Assembly: GCF_016808335.1 (NCBI RefSeq)
Contig: NC_053139.1
Coordinates: 35,175,954-35,239,953, forward strand
DNA length: 64,000 bases
Source of the DNA: Panicum virgatum
Taxonomy: Eukaryota; Streptophyta; Magnoliopsida; Poales; Poaceae
Reading direction: 5' to 3'
The notes beneath the pieces are model-generated. The model was not told where the DNA came from. It saw nothing but the letters and a program-made list of their open reading frames with translations, and ran no database searches. Numbering within the stretch: the stretch's first letter is position 1; every line of letters begins with the position of its first letter. A program made the translations under genes and the position numbers. Below are positions 1-10,487 of this stretch, piece after piece.

Positions 1-636
1 CATGGGTCGCCGCCGCCGCACGGAGTCCGGCCGGCGGCGGCGGTGATCCTCCTCCTCCCCTCCACCCGGATCCGGCCGTGGCTTGACCAGATCTCCCCCT
101 CTCCGCCCTCTTCGCGTCCAAGTCTAGCCGGCCTAGGCCTCCCCCTCGCCGGAGCGAGGTGGCCGCGCCTCGTGCCCGCGCAGGGATGACCCGACCGGGC
201 GAACCCGCTCTGGAACGGGTGGCTGTTGGCTGCCGCCGTCGCATTGCGGCCCGCCGGAACCAGGGGTGGTGGCGGGGGTGGTAGCAGGGGCGCCATGACC
301 GGCTCGGCGATGCCGAGCTCGTCGACGACCGCCGGCACCAGAGGTGGAGGTGGGGGTGGAGAAGCGAGGACCGGGTCGTCGTGGACCACCTCCGCTGCCG
401 CGCTTGAGCTCGCCCCGTCGTTGTAGAACGGGATGGCTCCATGGCGTGCGACCATGGTGTGCGGAAGCTCGAAGCCCGGCGGCTCCAGAGGCATCGGAGT
501 GTATGGTGGCGTCTCCGGCGAGTACACCGGCGAGGGAGACCGGCGCGGTGTCACCAACCGGTGCGGCGAGGCAAGGCCGAAGACGTGCGGCGCCGCCGCT
601 GTGGCCTTGCCCTCGTCGCAGATGAAGCTCGTTCAC
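1..636 (-). CDS. Unidentified proline-rich open frame, partial
   Basis: On the minus strand one frame stays open from about 636 to the window edge; the first ATG in that frame is at 494. Codons strongly prefer G or C in the third position, as in many grass genes. The translation is proline-rich, with runs such as SPSPVYSPETPPYTP and a poly-proline stretch, followed by a less biased segment (MVARHGAIPFYNDG). No domain is recognised. A longer-looking Met-initiated frame overlaps it (133-651) but has a less protein-like composition. The frame is antisense to the gypsy element that starts by 957, so it may be a host gene fragment captured or abutted by the element. Coding status is uncertain. Confidence 0.3.
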
Positions 637-679
637 CCATGGGTGGGGCATTAGGAGGTCACCTCCCGTGGTGTCGTTG

Positions 680-705
680 CCCCCCCCCCCCCCCCCCCCC
701 CCCCC
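680..705 (+). repeat. 26-base cytosine homopolymer
   Basis: An uninterrupted run of 26 C lies between the GC-rich left edge and the first recognisable gag sequence. Runs this long are rare in plant DNA and can mark slippage or a sequencing or assembly junction. A second, shorter G-rich run is at about 12722-12740. Confidence 0.9.
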
Positions 706-956
706 GCGCTCGACTCACACCCTGGCCGTCCATCCATGGGACGGACAGTGGCGTGGAGAGCGCACCAAGATGCGGCCCTCCGCGGTGCAGGAGTCCGGCA
801 GCATAGGGGGGCCTCGGCGAGCCGCGAGGTCGTCGGCGCGGTGAGATCCTTCAGCAGAAGCTTCACCACGGCGACCACGACGGCAAGAGCGCAGCACGGG
901 AGCAAGCAGGACCTCCAGGAGCTGCTGACGGAGAAGGCGATGAAGTTGGGTTTTCT
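706..956 (+). other. GC-rich stretch upstream of gag, unassigned
   Basis: No 5' LTR, primer-binding site or recognisable gag amino-terminus is visible here. The gag frame can be read back to about 807 without a stop, but the residues do not resemble the usual chromovirus gag. It may be a diverged gag start or foreign sequence joined to the element. Confidence 0.4.
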
Positions 957-1592
957 TGGAATGAGTTCAAGGAAGCTTTTAGAGCACACCATATTCCTGC
1001 AGGGGTCATTCGCAGGAAGCTCACCGAGTTCCTGGCCCTAAAGTAGGGTAACAACAATGTGATGCAATATGCCCAGAATTTCAACACGCTCTCACAGTAC
1101 GCCGGTTATCACGTGGATACTAATGAAAAGAAGCAGGCGTGTTTCAGGCAGGGGTTTAGCAGCAAGCTCCAGGATCGCTTGGCGATGTTCAAGTTCAACA
1201 CTTTTAGTGAGCTAGTCAATGGGGCTATCATTCAGGAGGATGCCCATCTAGCTCATAAAGCAGAAAAGAAGAGAAAGTCACCGGCTGTGGGGTCTTCTAG
1301 CAGCACTCCTCAGAGGTTCCGCCTGGTGCTGTCGGGCCCACAGCGTGCCCCCTTTCAGCACCAGCCACCGCAGTAGTGGGGATACAGGCCCCCTCAGTAC
1401 ACTCGGCCACAGGGGACAGTCAGGCCTCCTGCCCCTCAGCAGAATGAGCAGAAGGTCTGGGTGCTGCAGCTGGGGGTGCGCCCCAATTTGTTCCCCTGTT
1501 ACAACTGTGGGCAATCGGGACACTTTGTCCGTAACTGCCCAATGCCACCAAAGCAAGACTAGCAGTCGAGCCAGCAGAACCAGAAGCAGCAA
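957..1592 (+). pseudogene. gag: gypsy gag, carboxy-terminal two thirds
   Basis: Recognisable capsid sequence begins with EFKEAFRAHHIPAG near 963, and a CCHC zinc knuckle (CYNCGQSGHFVRNC) lies at about 1497-1537. Gag packages element RNA into virus-like particles. The frame continues straight into protease, as in single-frame gag-pol chromoviruses. It is interrupted by TAG at 1044, 1374 and 1560, each where glutamine (CAG) would suit the context. No frameshift is present in this segment. Confidence 0.85.
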
Positions 1593-3165
1593 GTGGCTCA
1601 CTTCAAGCCGGGGCTGGTGCACTACACCACCCTTGAGGGTATTCCTGAGGGAGCTCCAGTGATGACGGGTATGTTCTCCATAAATGATCAACCCGTTGCT
1701 GTGTTGTTTGACTCGGGTGCATCTCACACCTTTATTAGTAAAGAGTGTGCTACTAGACTTGGGCTGGGTATAGAAACCATGTCGAAGCCGTATTATATTC
1801 ATTCACCTGGGGGTCAATTGATAACCAATCAGACTACCAAGCAAGTGCCTCTACGGCTTCAAGGGAAAAATTTTACGACCCATCTGATCATGTTGCCAAC
1901 CCAGAAGGAGGATCTCATCCTCGGTATGAATTGGATGAAATTTCATGGGATTATTCTCGACACCTTATCACGTGCGGTGCACGTAAATTCTCCTATTCAT
2001 GGTCCTATGACCCTGTGTCTTATAAGTCCCGTGCCGTTGACTCATGCGGTGAATCAGGTTGAGGACAAGAACGTAGAGGATATACCAGTGGTATGTGAAT
2101 ACCCGGATGTTTTTCCGGATGAATTGCCGGGTATGCCACCTGACCGTGCTGTGGAGTTTGCTATTGAATTGCAACCGGGCATGGCACCAATCTCCAGGAG
2201 GCCATATCGGATGCCACCTAATGAATTGGCAGGGTTAAAGAAACAATTACAAGAACTGCTTGATAAAGGTTATATCCGTCCTAGCACGTCACCTTGGGGC
2301 TGTCCTGCACTCTTTGTGAAAAAGAAAGATGAAAGCCTCAGGTTGTGTGTGGATTATAGACTTTTGAATGCCGTCACGATCAAGAATAAATACCTAGCAC
2401 TTTTGGATTATAGACATCCTGTTTGACCAGCTATTCGGGGCCCGGGTATTTTCAAAAATTGATCCCCGCTCGGGTTATTATCAGATAAAGATTAGAGCTG
2501 AGGATATTCCCAAGACGGCTTTCTCCGCCAGATACAGGCTTTATGAATATCTGGTCATGTCTTTCGGGCTAACCAATGTCCCTGCTCACTTCATGTATCT
2601 CATGAATTCGGTGTTAATGCCTGAGCTAGATAAGTTCGTCGTGATTTTCATTGATGACATTCTGATATTTTCCAAGAATGAAGAGGAGCATGCAGAACAT
2701 CTCCGCATTGTGCTTCAGCGCCTGCGGGAACACAAGCTGTATGCCAAATTTAGTAAATGTGATTTCTGGCTCAAAGAACTCCAGTTCTTGGGCCACATCA
2801 TCTCGGACAAGGGGATTTCTGTTGATCCTAGCAAGATTCAGTATGTCCTAAATTGGAAGACTCCAGAGTCTGTTTCAGAGATCCGGAGTTTCCTTGGGCT
2901 AACAGGCTATTATCGCCGGTTTGTACCGGAGTTCTCTAAAATTGCTAGGCCCATGACTGAGTTACTCAAGAAAGGGGTGAGATTTAGTTGGGACGACAAA
3001 TGTGAGCAGACCTTTCAGACTTCGAGAAGGCTTCTGACGTCTGCCCCTGTCCTCGCTCAGCCAGATATCACCCGGCCTTTTGATGTGCATTGTGATGCAT
3101 CAGGTACGGGTCTCGGCTGTGTTATCATCCCTGTTTGTCTTCGCCGAATATTATTCGGCCATTAA
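1593..3165 (+). pseudogene. pol: gypsy protease and reverse transcriptase
   Basis: The aspartic protease shows its active-site motif ([10 protein letters not shown]) at about 1707. Reverse transcriptase follows from about 2130, with the catalytic FIDD box near 2650 and [14 protein letters not shown] near 2886. A net +1 frameshift at roughly 2395-2410 separates the reading frames 1593-2426 and 2413-3165. The second frame runs into an 82-bp insertion that shifts the frame again before RNase H. The enzyme would copy element RNA into DNA but cannot be made intact from this copy. Confidence 0.9.
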
Positions 3166-5110
3166 TACTTGTTGTAATGCATCAGGTACGGGCCCAGGCT
3201 GTGTCCTTATGCAGGATCAGCGAGTGATTGCTTATGCCTCCAGAGCCCTCAGACGGCATGAAGAGAATTATGCTACTCCCGATCTGGAATTAGCGGCAGT
3301 GGTGCATGCATTAAAGATCTGGCGCCATTACCTTCTGGGCAATCCAGTGCACATATACTCAGACCACAAGAGTCTCAAGTATATTTTTACCCAGAGCGAG
3401 CTAAATTTGCGCCAGAGACGGTGGTTAGAATTGATCAAAGACTATGATTTGGAGATTCATTATCACCCGGGCAAGGCTAACGTTGTAGCCGATGTCTTAA
3501 GTCGCAAGGCAAGTTGTAGCTGTGTGTCCGCTACAGTTCTGCATGAAACCTTGTGCCAAGAGATGGAGAAGATGAACTTGGCTATTGTGTCTAAGGGCAC
3601 ACTTGCTAATATTACCCTCACGACTACACTTCGAGATCAGATTATTGCTGCTCAGAAGAATGATGTGGGCATGGATAAGATCAGGCAACGGCTCAGTGAG
3701 GATGATCCTCAGGTGCAATGCTTCCATCGAGATATTGAGGGGGTTCTTTGGTTTAAAGATCGGTTAGTAGTGCCGAAGAACTTTGAGCTCCGGAAACAAA
3801 TTCTTGATGAGGCTCACCTTTCTAGGTATTCCATTCACCCGGGCAGTAACAAAATGTATCAAGATCTCAGGCAGCGGTTCTGGTGGACCAAGATGAAACG
3901 TGAGGTCGCCAAATATGTGTCTGAGTGCGATATCTGTCGAAGAGTCAAAGCAAGTCATCTCAAACCTACTGGTATGCTACAGCCTTTGGATATTCCTTCG
4001 TGGAAGTGGGAGGATATTAGTATGGACTTCATTGTTGGTTTGCCTCCCACGTCAAAGGGATATGATTCTATTTGGGTTATCGTTGACCGCCTCACTAAGT
4101 CCGCTCATTTTCTTCCAGTCAAGACACGTTATTCATCTCATCAATATGCTGAGATATATATGGCTCGGATTGTGAGTCTTCATGGTGTACCCAAGACAAT
4201 TATTTCTGATAGAGGCTCACAGTTTGTTGTCCGTTTCTGGGAACAGTTGCATGCATCTCTGGGTACTCAGCTTATTCGCAGCTCAGCCTATCATCCTCAG
4301 ACCGATGGTCAAACTGAGCGAATCAATCAAATTCTGGAGGATATGCTTAGAGCCTGTGTGCTCTCTTATAGCAAGAAATGGGATGAATGCCTACCTCTAG
4401 CGGAATTCTCTTATAACAACAGTTATCAGAAAAGCATCAAAATGGCTCCTTTTGAGGCGTTGTATGGGTGGAGGTGTAGAACTCCAGTGAATTGGTCAGA
4501 AGCCGGAGAAAGGAGTGTGTTCGGCCCTGAGATGGTCAGTGAGGCAGAAGAACAAGTCCGATTCATACAGGAGAATTTGAAAATAGCCCAGTCTCGACAG
4601 AAAAGTTATGCGGACAAGAAACGTCAATCCGTCACATTCCAAGTGGGAGACCATGTCTATTTGCGGGTATCTCCAATGAAAGGAGTCCAGCAATTCGGAG
4701 TGAAGGGAAAGCTCGCCCCTCGCTATGTTGGGTCTTTTCCTATCATTGAGCGGTGTGGGCCGGTAGCATATCGCCTGGAACTTCCTGCCCAAATATCCGC
4801 GGTTCATAATATTTTCCATGTCTCTCAGCTCCGGAAATGCCTCCGTGTTCCAAAAAAGGTGATTGATATAGAAAAATTGCAACTGGAGCCCGATCTTGTC
4901 TATCCGCAGTACCCAATCAAAATTGTTGATCACAAGACCAGGGTCACTCGGAATCAAACTAGTGACTTCTATAAGGTGCAATGGAGTAATCACTCCGAGC
5001 GGGAAGCTCCTTGGGAGACGGAGGAATTTGTTCGGACTAAATGTCCGGAATTGCTACAAACCTATCGAGGTACACACCAATTTTTAACTCTCACTTTAGC
5101 CATTCATTAA
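3080..5110 (+). CDS. pol: gypsy RNase H, integrase and chromodomain region
   Basis: This is the longest intact frame of the element (676 codons). RNase H follows the insertion ([15 protein letters not shown], then [11 protein letters not shown]). Integrase has an HHCC zinc-binding region ending in CDIC near 3930, then the D-D-E core: MDFIVGLPP (about 4023), IISDRGSQF (about 4199) and the [13 protein letters not shown] block (about 4290). A GPY/F-like module ([13 protein letters not shown]) near 4710 and a chromodomain-like tail near 4960-5040 complete it. Integrase inserts the DNA copy; the tail in this family targets chromatin. The frame lacks a natural start because it is the 3' part of a polyprotein. 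Confidence 0.9.
   Translation: MMCIVMHQVRVSAVLSSLFVFAEYYSAINTCCNASGTGPGCVLMQDQRVIAYASRALRRHEENYATPDLELAAVVHALKIWRHYLLGNPVHIYSDHKSLKYIFTQSELNLRQRRWLELIKDYDLEIHYHPGKANVVADVLSRKASCSCVSATVLHETLCQEMEKMNLAIVSKGTLANITLTTTLRDQIIAAQKNDVGMDKIRQRLSEDDPQVQCFHRDIEGVLWFKDRLVVPKNFELRKQILDEAHLSRYSIHPGSNKMYQDLRQRFWWTKMKREVAKYVSECDICRRVKASHLKPTGMLQPLDIPSWKWEDISMDFIVGLPPTSKGYDSIWVIVDRLTKSAHFLPVKTRYSSHQYAEIYMARIVSLHGVPKTIISDRGSQFVVRFWEQLHASLGTQLIRSSAYHPQTDGQTERINQILEDMLRACVLSYSKKWDECLPLAEFSYNNSYQKSIKMAPFEALYGWRCRTPVNWSEAGERSVFGPEMVSEAEEQVRFIQENLKIAQSRQKSYADKKRQSVTFQVGDHVYLRVSPMKGVQQFGVKGKLAPRYVGSFPIIERCGPVAYRLELPAQISAVHNIFHVSQLRKCLRVPKKVIDIEKLQLEPDLVYPQYPIKIVDHKTRVTRNQTSDFYKVQWSNHSEREAPWETEEFVRTKCPELLQTYRGTHQFLTLTLAIH
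3098..3179 (+). repeat. 82-bp insertion with duplicated flank and small palindrome
   Basis: The words GCATCAGGTACGGG and GGCTGTGT recur 82 bp apart at the start of RNase H. Between them lies sequence foreign to pol, including a 17-base palindrome (GCCGAATA-T-TATTCGGC, 3143-3159). The insertion is 82 bp, so it shifts the frame by one base. Confidence 0.75.
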
Positions 5111-5130
5111 ATCTCGGGGCGAGATTTCTT

Positions 5131-5144
5131 TTAGGGGGTAGGAT
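5131..5144 (+). other. Polypurine tract of the gypsy element
   Basis: A purine-rich string (GGGGGTAGGAT) directly precedes the LTR start TGTAACACC and would prime plus-strand DNA synthesis. Together with the preceding GAGATT block it closely resembles the same region of the gag-only elements at 54041-54052 and 59144-59155. Confidence 0.85.
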
Positions 5145-7712
5145 TGTAACACCTGCCTCGCGGACAGTCCGCTCGGGGTCGGCAGATGGTCCGCCAGGCA
5201 ACACCCAAATATTTATCTGGATGGACGTGGGACCCACCTGTCATTCCTCTCTTCCTCCTCACTTCGTCCAGAGCCGAGCGGAGCTCGAGCGCTCGCGCCG
5301 TCGTCGCCCCCTTCCGTCGATCTCCCTCCTCCGGCCACCAAATCTAGATTCCTCGCGCGAGAACCTTCCTTGGCACCTCCTCCACCTTCCCCAACCCCTA
5401 GACCAGCTTTTTACGTCCGGAATCATCCCCCGCCACCGCCGGTCACCATGGGGGGCGCTTGAAACATTGCTCTACCGTCGATCCGCTTCTCCGGTCGTCC
5501 TCCGCTCGAACCGACCGCGGGAATGGATTCGTGGTGAGTTCCTCGTGCTCCCTGGTCTTTTTCCCTTTCCGTAGTGTGTCGCTGGCGCCGGTGAGCGGCC
5601 GCCGCCGTCGCCGCCGCACTTGCTGCCGCCTGTGGCGCGGGGGTCAAAAGTTATGCATCGCGGACGATCCGCCTGGGAGGTGCGGACAGTCCGCGGGTCA
5701 GATTAGATTTCGTCCAGAGACGATGTTGTCTCTGGTGGTTTAGCAGAACTGAACTGCGGACGGTCCGCTATAGGGGAGCGGACGGTCCGCCGTTGAAACT
5801 GGACATTTCTCCAGAGATGTTGCCGTCTCTGGTGAATTGGATACGTGAACTGCGGACGGTCCGCCAAGGGGGGCCGGACAGTCCGCCGGTAGGATTAGAA
5901 ATGAGTCCAGAGACGTTGTTGTCTCTGGTGGGTAGGCGTAGGTGTATTGTTGACAGTCCGCTAAGGGTGAGCGGACAGTCCGCCGTATAGATTGAAGTGT
6001 GTACAGAGAGGTACTTGGTTCTGGTGGGTCGGTAGAATGGTACGGCGGACGGTCCGCCACTTGGGCGCGGACAGTCCGTAGGGCATTCCAGTTAAAGTAA
6101 AATAGTTACATCATTGAGCTGCACTCATTTATTTCATATGCATGCGTGTAGCATCCGCAGCTGAGGGCGCCGTATTTGAGGTGATTGCGGCACTGCAGGA
6201 GCAGCCGACGCAAGCCCAGGAGGAGAGGTGTGAGCACCCGGCCCAAGGCCCGCCTGACCCCAGCTCTGTGCAGCAGCCCGAAGGCAAGCCCCGGTGCACA
6301 TCATATTAATTTAACTTATGACACCTATATATATATTTATTACTTATGCATTACGTTTAGGAGTTGTTGGAAACCCTAGTTGCATGAACCATAGGTGTCC
6401 TTGAGTTGTACTAGTATGTATAGGACGATAGAAATGCTATGCTAGATAGGTTTCGGTAGAAGTCGAGAAATTATTGGTTACTCGCGAGACATAGGATAGT
6501 TTTATGTTTTCCAGATATAAGTTACTAATTTATGGATGAAAGTCTTGGAATGAAAGAAGGGATAGAATCTGAGACCGGGCGGGAGAAGTGTAGTTCCGCC
6601 TGTGTCGGTTAAGGACCGAGCCGTTGTTGGCCCTGCTGATCATGTTTGAACTGTACTAACAGCATGCCGGGGGTAGGAGGTAGTCGAAACTGGTAAGCCT
6701 AGTACTGCCTCGCTTCGAAATTACAGAACTTCATCACCACCCCTTAGGGCGAGTCGAGTAGTCGCGGAGAAACGGGATGCATATGTTTACTTTTGGTGGT
6801 CTCTCGTTGAGCTCGGCTGACTATATGTAGGTGGGGCAGTTCTGTAGTTCGAGGCGGGGAGGGGAAGGGTTGGTGCGTGTGGTCCGACGGGGCATACGCG
6901 TGCCGTGTTGGTTAGGTCCACCTTGCAAGGTTAAATCGAATCGATTCGCCGTCAGTCGCTCTCGGATATGAGCACATTGGTCACTACGTCGCAGCGTAGT
7001 GTTGTGATGGAAAAATAGTTATACCTATGTTGATGATCCTATGATTTATTATTTATTGCTCCACTGTGTTTGCTCTAGATTTGATTATGCAAACATTAGA
7101 CTATGTTAATTTATATAGAACTTGGGCTAAAATAAGGAAAGTGAGGAATTACTTAGTCGCTGTTTTCTGCAAGATAACCACCAGCCAAAAGCCTTGCATG
7201 TCTAGATATGTGGGCTAAGTTATACACACTGATCGGGTAAGCCTTGCTGAGTATTAGTACACTCAGAGTTTGTTGCCAAAAATTATTTCAGGACACACAG
7301 ACGTAGACTTTCGTCCCTGCTGCGTCAAGTTCATCCGTCGGGACACAGAGGGATGGGAGGTTGTGGAGCCAAACACCTAGTTAGCGATCTCCTCGGCGTA
7401 CTAGGGTGGTAGTCGTAGGCTTTTACCTATGTTTGGAACCTTAGCTTCAGTAATGTAAAGTTTGTAAATTTTGTATGCATTAAATTGGTTTGTAAAACTC
7501 TTGGTGGAGCCTTGTATATTTGTTGTATTTTCAATTATGTGTCGTGCTTGTACCATCTGCGTCCACCTTCGCGTGGGACTATCGGTGATGTTTCGATCGG
7601 GACGTGGGTTGAGAAAGAATCGCCAAATTAAACCGTTAAGCTAATGAGCCCGATGTGTTCAAATGACGGCCATTACGCTTAATTAAAATTTTAATTTGGC
7701 GGTTCCGTCACA
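5145..7712 (+). repeat. 3' LTR of the gypsy element
   Basis: The LTR starts TGTAACACC and ends GTCACA, about 2.57 kb. The first part is GC-rich and contains clustered GCGGACNGTCCGC palindromes. The second part, from about 6350, is AT-richer and resembles the 3' part of the solo LTR ending at 23539 (shared order of motifs such as CTCGCRAGAYATAGGA and GCTGAGTATTAGTA). No clear TATA box was identified. Confidence 0.85.
5660..6080 (+). repeat. Paired GCGGACNGTCCGC palindromes in LTR
   Basis: About ten near-perfect 13-base palindromes of the form GCGGAC-N-GTCCGC occur, mostly as pairs about 20 bp apart (5660, 5682, 5756, 5778, 5852, then three more groups to 6080); another lies at 5160. Each pair is followed by a second short hairpin, CCAGAGAC...GTCTCTGG. 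The unit repeats roughly every 90-100 bp. Such arrays could bind a dimeric protein or form hairpin RNA. Confidence 0.85.
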
Positions 7713-8981
7713 CCCGACGCCTGCAGGTCGGCGAAGGTGGTGTGCGTGAGGCCGAACATGTCGGCGAGGGAGTAGAGGAAACCCGGCAGCTTGGGAGCGA
7801 GGCCGGCGGCGAGCAGTGATCCGAGCGCGTCGTCAAAGCCGCCGGCGAGCTGGTTCAGGCCGTCGGCGCACGCTCCCGCCGGGTTGAGCACCCGCACCGC
7901 CGGCACGCACCCGACGAGCCCCACGTTGATGATGGCGAACTTCCTTGCGCCCATCGCGTACAGCTCCTGCACGCAACGCACGCCGCCATTAATGGCGCAT
8001 GACTATGGCTAGCTGGTACTTCGTGTAGGAGTACTTGTACTTCTTCTCCATCGAGGGGGGGAAGAAATGGCGGAGCTTGATGATCATCATTAATTGGTGG
8101 GTGCCGTACGTACCGCGATGGTGGCCGAGTAGTTTGAGATGAGGTCCGCGAAGAGCGCGGCGGCGTCGCTCTGCTGTTCCGCAGCCGATCTGTTCCGCGC
8201 CGCCTCCGCGGCGGCAAACACGAACAGGTCGTTGCTGCCGACGCCCATGAGGAAGAAGGACCTGGCGAGCAGGGCTTCGACAGTAGCGGAGCCCACGGCG
8301 GCGACCATCTTTGTCCTGGTGGCGTTGAAGTACTCGACCTGCCTGGACAACGGGATGCACTTGCCGGCGCTGCATTATTATTTCAGCACGTCGATCCGAT
8401 CCGCTTAGTAGTGGATTGATCCATCCATAAGATAAGAAGAAGAAGACACTGCTTACGGTGGAGTCGAGGATGCCAGCGTCTGCGGAAGCATAGCTGACAC
8501 CAGCGGTGAGGGCAGTCGGGGCCAGAACAGAAGGCTGGAGTTGAGTGCCAGCAGCGACAGATAAGGAAGAGGGCTACTCAGGAACGAGGAACCCCATGCT
8601 CTTTGCTGCATGCATGAAGGACAAACGACAGGAACCAATAAAACTAGTTATTACTCCTCTACTCTACGTATATACAATACAAATAGGTACGTACGTACAG
8701 AGATCAGCATGTATATAAGTGTACGTATATACGTACCGACGTAGTCAGCGGTGTTGTAGCCATTGCTGAACCTCCCGGTGGGGATCCTGCCGGGGAAGTC
8801 GATGCCGTAGTAGCGCCTGTTGGCTCTGGGGACGTCCACCCCCGGCAGGTAGTTGTTGTTGCCGACGTCAAGCGTCGAGTCGCCGAGCACGAACATCGCC
8901 GGCCATGGCGACTAGCGCTTGAACGGATAATATCGCAAGGCACAGCACAAGACCACCCTCCATGGCCGACCTGCAGCCCAT
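7713..8981 (-). pseudogene. GDSL esterase/lipase, copy 1, broken
   Basis: Four exons read on the minus strand: 8981-8737, 8605-8457, 8369-8114 and 7966-7713, with GT-AG boundaries at most junctions. The GDSL family consists of secreted serine esterases acting on lipids or cell-wall esters. Block I is present (GDSTLDVGNNNY), as is the GxND block (GVGSNDLF). The last exon stops at the gypsy LTR after residues LQASG, so the catalytic Asp-His block is missing from the window. Other lesions: a frame change between the signal peptide and block I; an exon 2 that switches frame and back, exposing a TAG; and an exon 3 acceptor that gives the wrong frame. It is head-to-tail with copy 2. Confidence 0.85.
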
Positions 8982-9024
8982 GATCGAGCACGTCCGTACA
9001 ACTTGAAGCTTTCTGCTGGGACTA

Positions 9025-9104
9025 GTTGTGATGAGAGCTGATCGCAGTTGTGATGAGAGCTGATCGCAATATGGATGATATATACGGCTGCTGTGGCTAT
9101 ATAG
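9025..9104 (-). promoter_or_regulatory. GDSL copy 1 upstream region with TATA box and 22-bp duplication
   Basis: A TATA-like CTATATAG (9097-9104) lies about 116 bp upstream of the ATG at 8981. Between them is a perfect 22-bp tandem duplication (9025-9046 and 9047-9068) in the presumed 5' leader. Copy 2 has a TATA box at a comparable distance, which supports the promoter call. Confidence 0.55.
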
Positions 9105-9196
9105 ACACACACTACCAGCTAGCGTTGAACGAGGGTTTTGAACTTTTGATCGACAAGTTTGATCAGGTTGCCTATTAAATTAATTGCGCATACATA

Positions 9197-9455
9197 CTTT
9201 CTCCGTTCCAAATTGTAGGTCATTTCAATTTTTTTGAGAGCCCAACCATTTTATGTTTGACAAAAATTATATAGGGTATCACAAAAATTTGTAGCACCAA
9301 ATAGATATACTAAAAAAATATTTAATGAAGAAACAAATAGTACTTATTTGGTATCATAAATATTAGTACTTTGTTGTATAAATTTGGTTAAACTTGATAT
9401 GCTTTGACTCTCCAAAAAAATTAGAATGACTTACAATTTGGAACAAAGGATGCAC
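9197..9455 (+). mobile_element. Stowaway MITE
   Basis: The ends form an inverted repeat around the motif GTTCCAAATTGTARGTCATT and are flanked by TA on both sides, typical of Stowaway (Tc1/mariner) elements in grasses. The interior is AT-rich and non-coding. It lies about 90 bp upstream of the copy 1 TATA box. Confidence 0.85.
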
Positions 9456-10487
9456 TATGTACGTGCTACGACTATAGCCTATAGGAATTTGGAAAATGGA
9501 ATCGAAAGTTGTCATCATCATCATATCATCCGTGGGAATTGAAGTTAAGATAGAATAGAATATATACAACAGAATGCAATGCTTGGACGCATGCATAACG
9601 AACTACAAGTCGATCGTTTCAGTTTCTTCATTCATTTGGTCGTCGATCGTCGTCCACGTGGCTGCTATCTGATCTATCTCGATCGTTTTCAATAATTCAA
9701 CACGCAGATAAGTTGATTTCTGCATACTTTAATTATATGCGCATCACATCGCCTAGTATATACACTCTTCTCCCACAAGTCACTATACTTGATCACCATA
9801 CTACATAGAATATTTCATATTTTCATATTCACATCAAGGATGACTCCGCCGTGCAATTTTATAATAAGCCATTAACACTATATATAGGAGTACCTGCAGA
9901 ATAAATACAGTATGTGTCTTTTTTAGTTAATTAATTAATTAAGTGATGGATCGCAAATCAATAATGTATGCAAGGGAAAATACGAATAGGATGATCGAAT
10001 GCCAGCAGAGAGCTGACGCCATGACTTTGACCATCTCCATTTTCGGAACCCTGCGTTTATCATATATGATTTTCTATGTTATCGTGAATAGTACCATCAT
10101 CTCATGACCAAAAAGCCTGAGCTAAAGCGCATATTTAGCCATTTCATTGGTCAACTATAGAATCACATACAGAGAAAAACAGCGTTTAGAGGAAAGATTT
10201 GCTGGGCACGTCTGTCGGTCCTAGGAATGGGCCCCGTTATGCTAGTAATTTATGCTAGGAATGGGCCCCATCATGTTATCATTATATTCATGTCTTTAAA
10301 TAAATTTATTATAAAATACATTTTATAATTGATATAATGATGTTTATTTGATATCATAAATATTGATACTTTTTTATTTATAATTGGTCAGACTTCATCT
10401 ACTAAAACAAAACATGTCACTATGTGTATTCTTTTTAGGATGGGGGAAGTACTGATAATGGCTCCCTTGGTCACCATGGCACGATAA
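9456..10487. other. AT-rich intergenic stretch
   Basis: No gene is visible. A short direct repeat, ATGCTAGGAATGGGCCCC, occurs around 10230-10270, and the region 10290-10450 resembles a degraded MITE. An apparent TAA target duplication at 10485-10487 abuts the next element. Confidence 0.6.

Larger units (their letters stand above)
957..7712 (+). mobile_element. Ty3/gypsy chromovirus (Tekay/Del-like), decayed
   Basis: The order is gag, aspartic protease, reverse transcriptase, RNase H, integrase, chromodomain-like tail, polypurine tract and 3' LTR, which is the Ty3/gypsy order. The carboxy-terminal region after integrase ends with a block containing QWSNHSE and WETEEF, typical of plant chromoviruses. 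The 5' LTR is not in the window. The right end (TG at 5145, CA at 7712) sits inside the last exon of GDSL copy 1. The five bases after it, CCCGA (7713-7717), are the expected right-hand target duplication; the left copy is outside the window. Three in-frame TAG codons and two frameshifts make it non-autonomous now. Confidence 0.9.
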
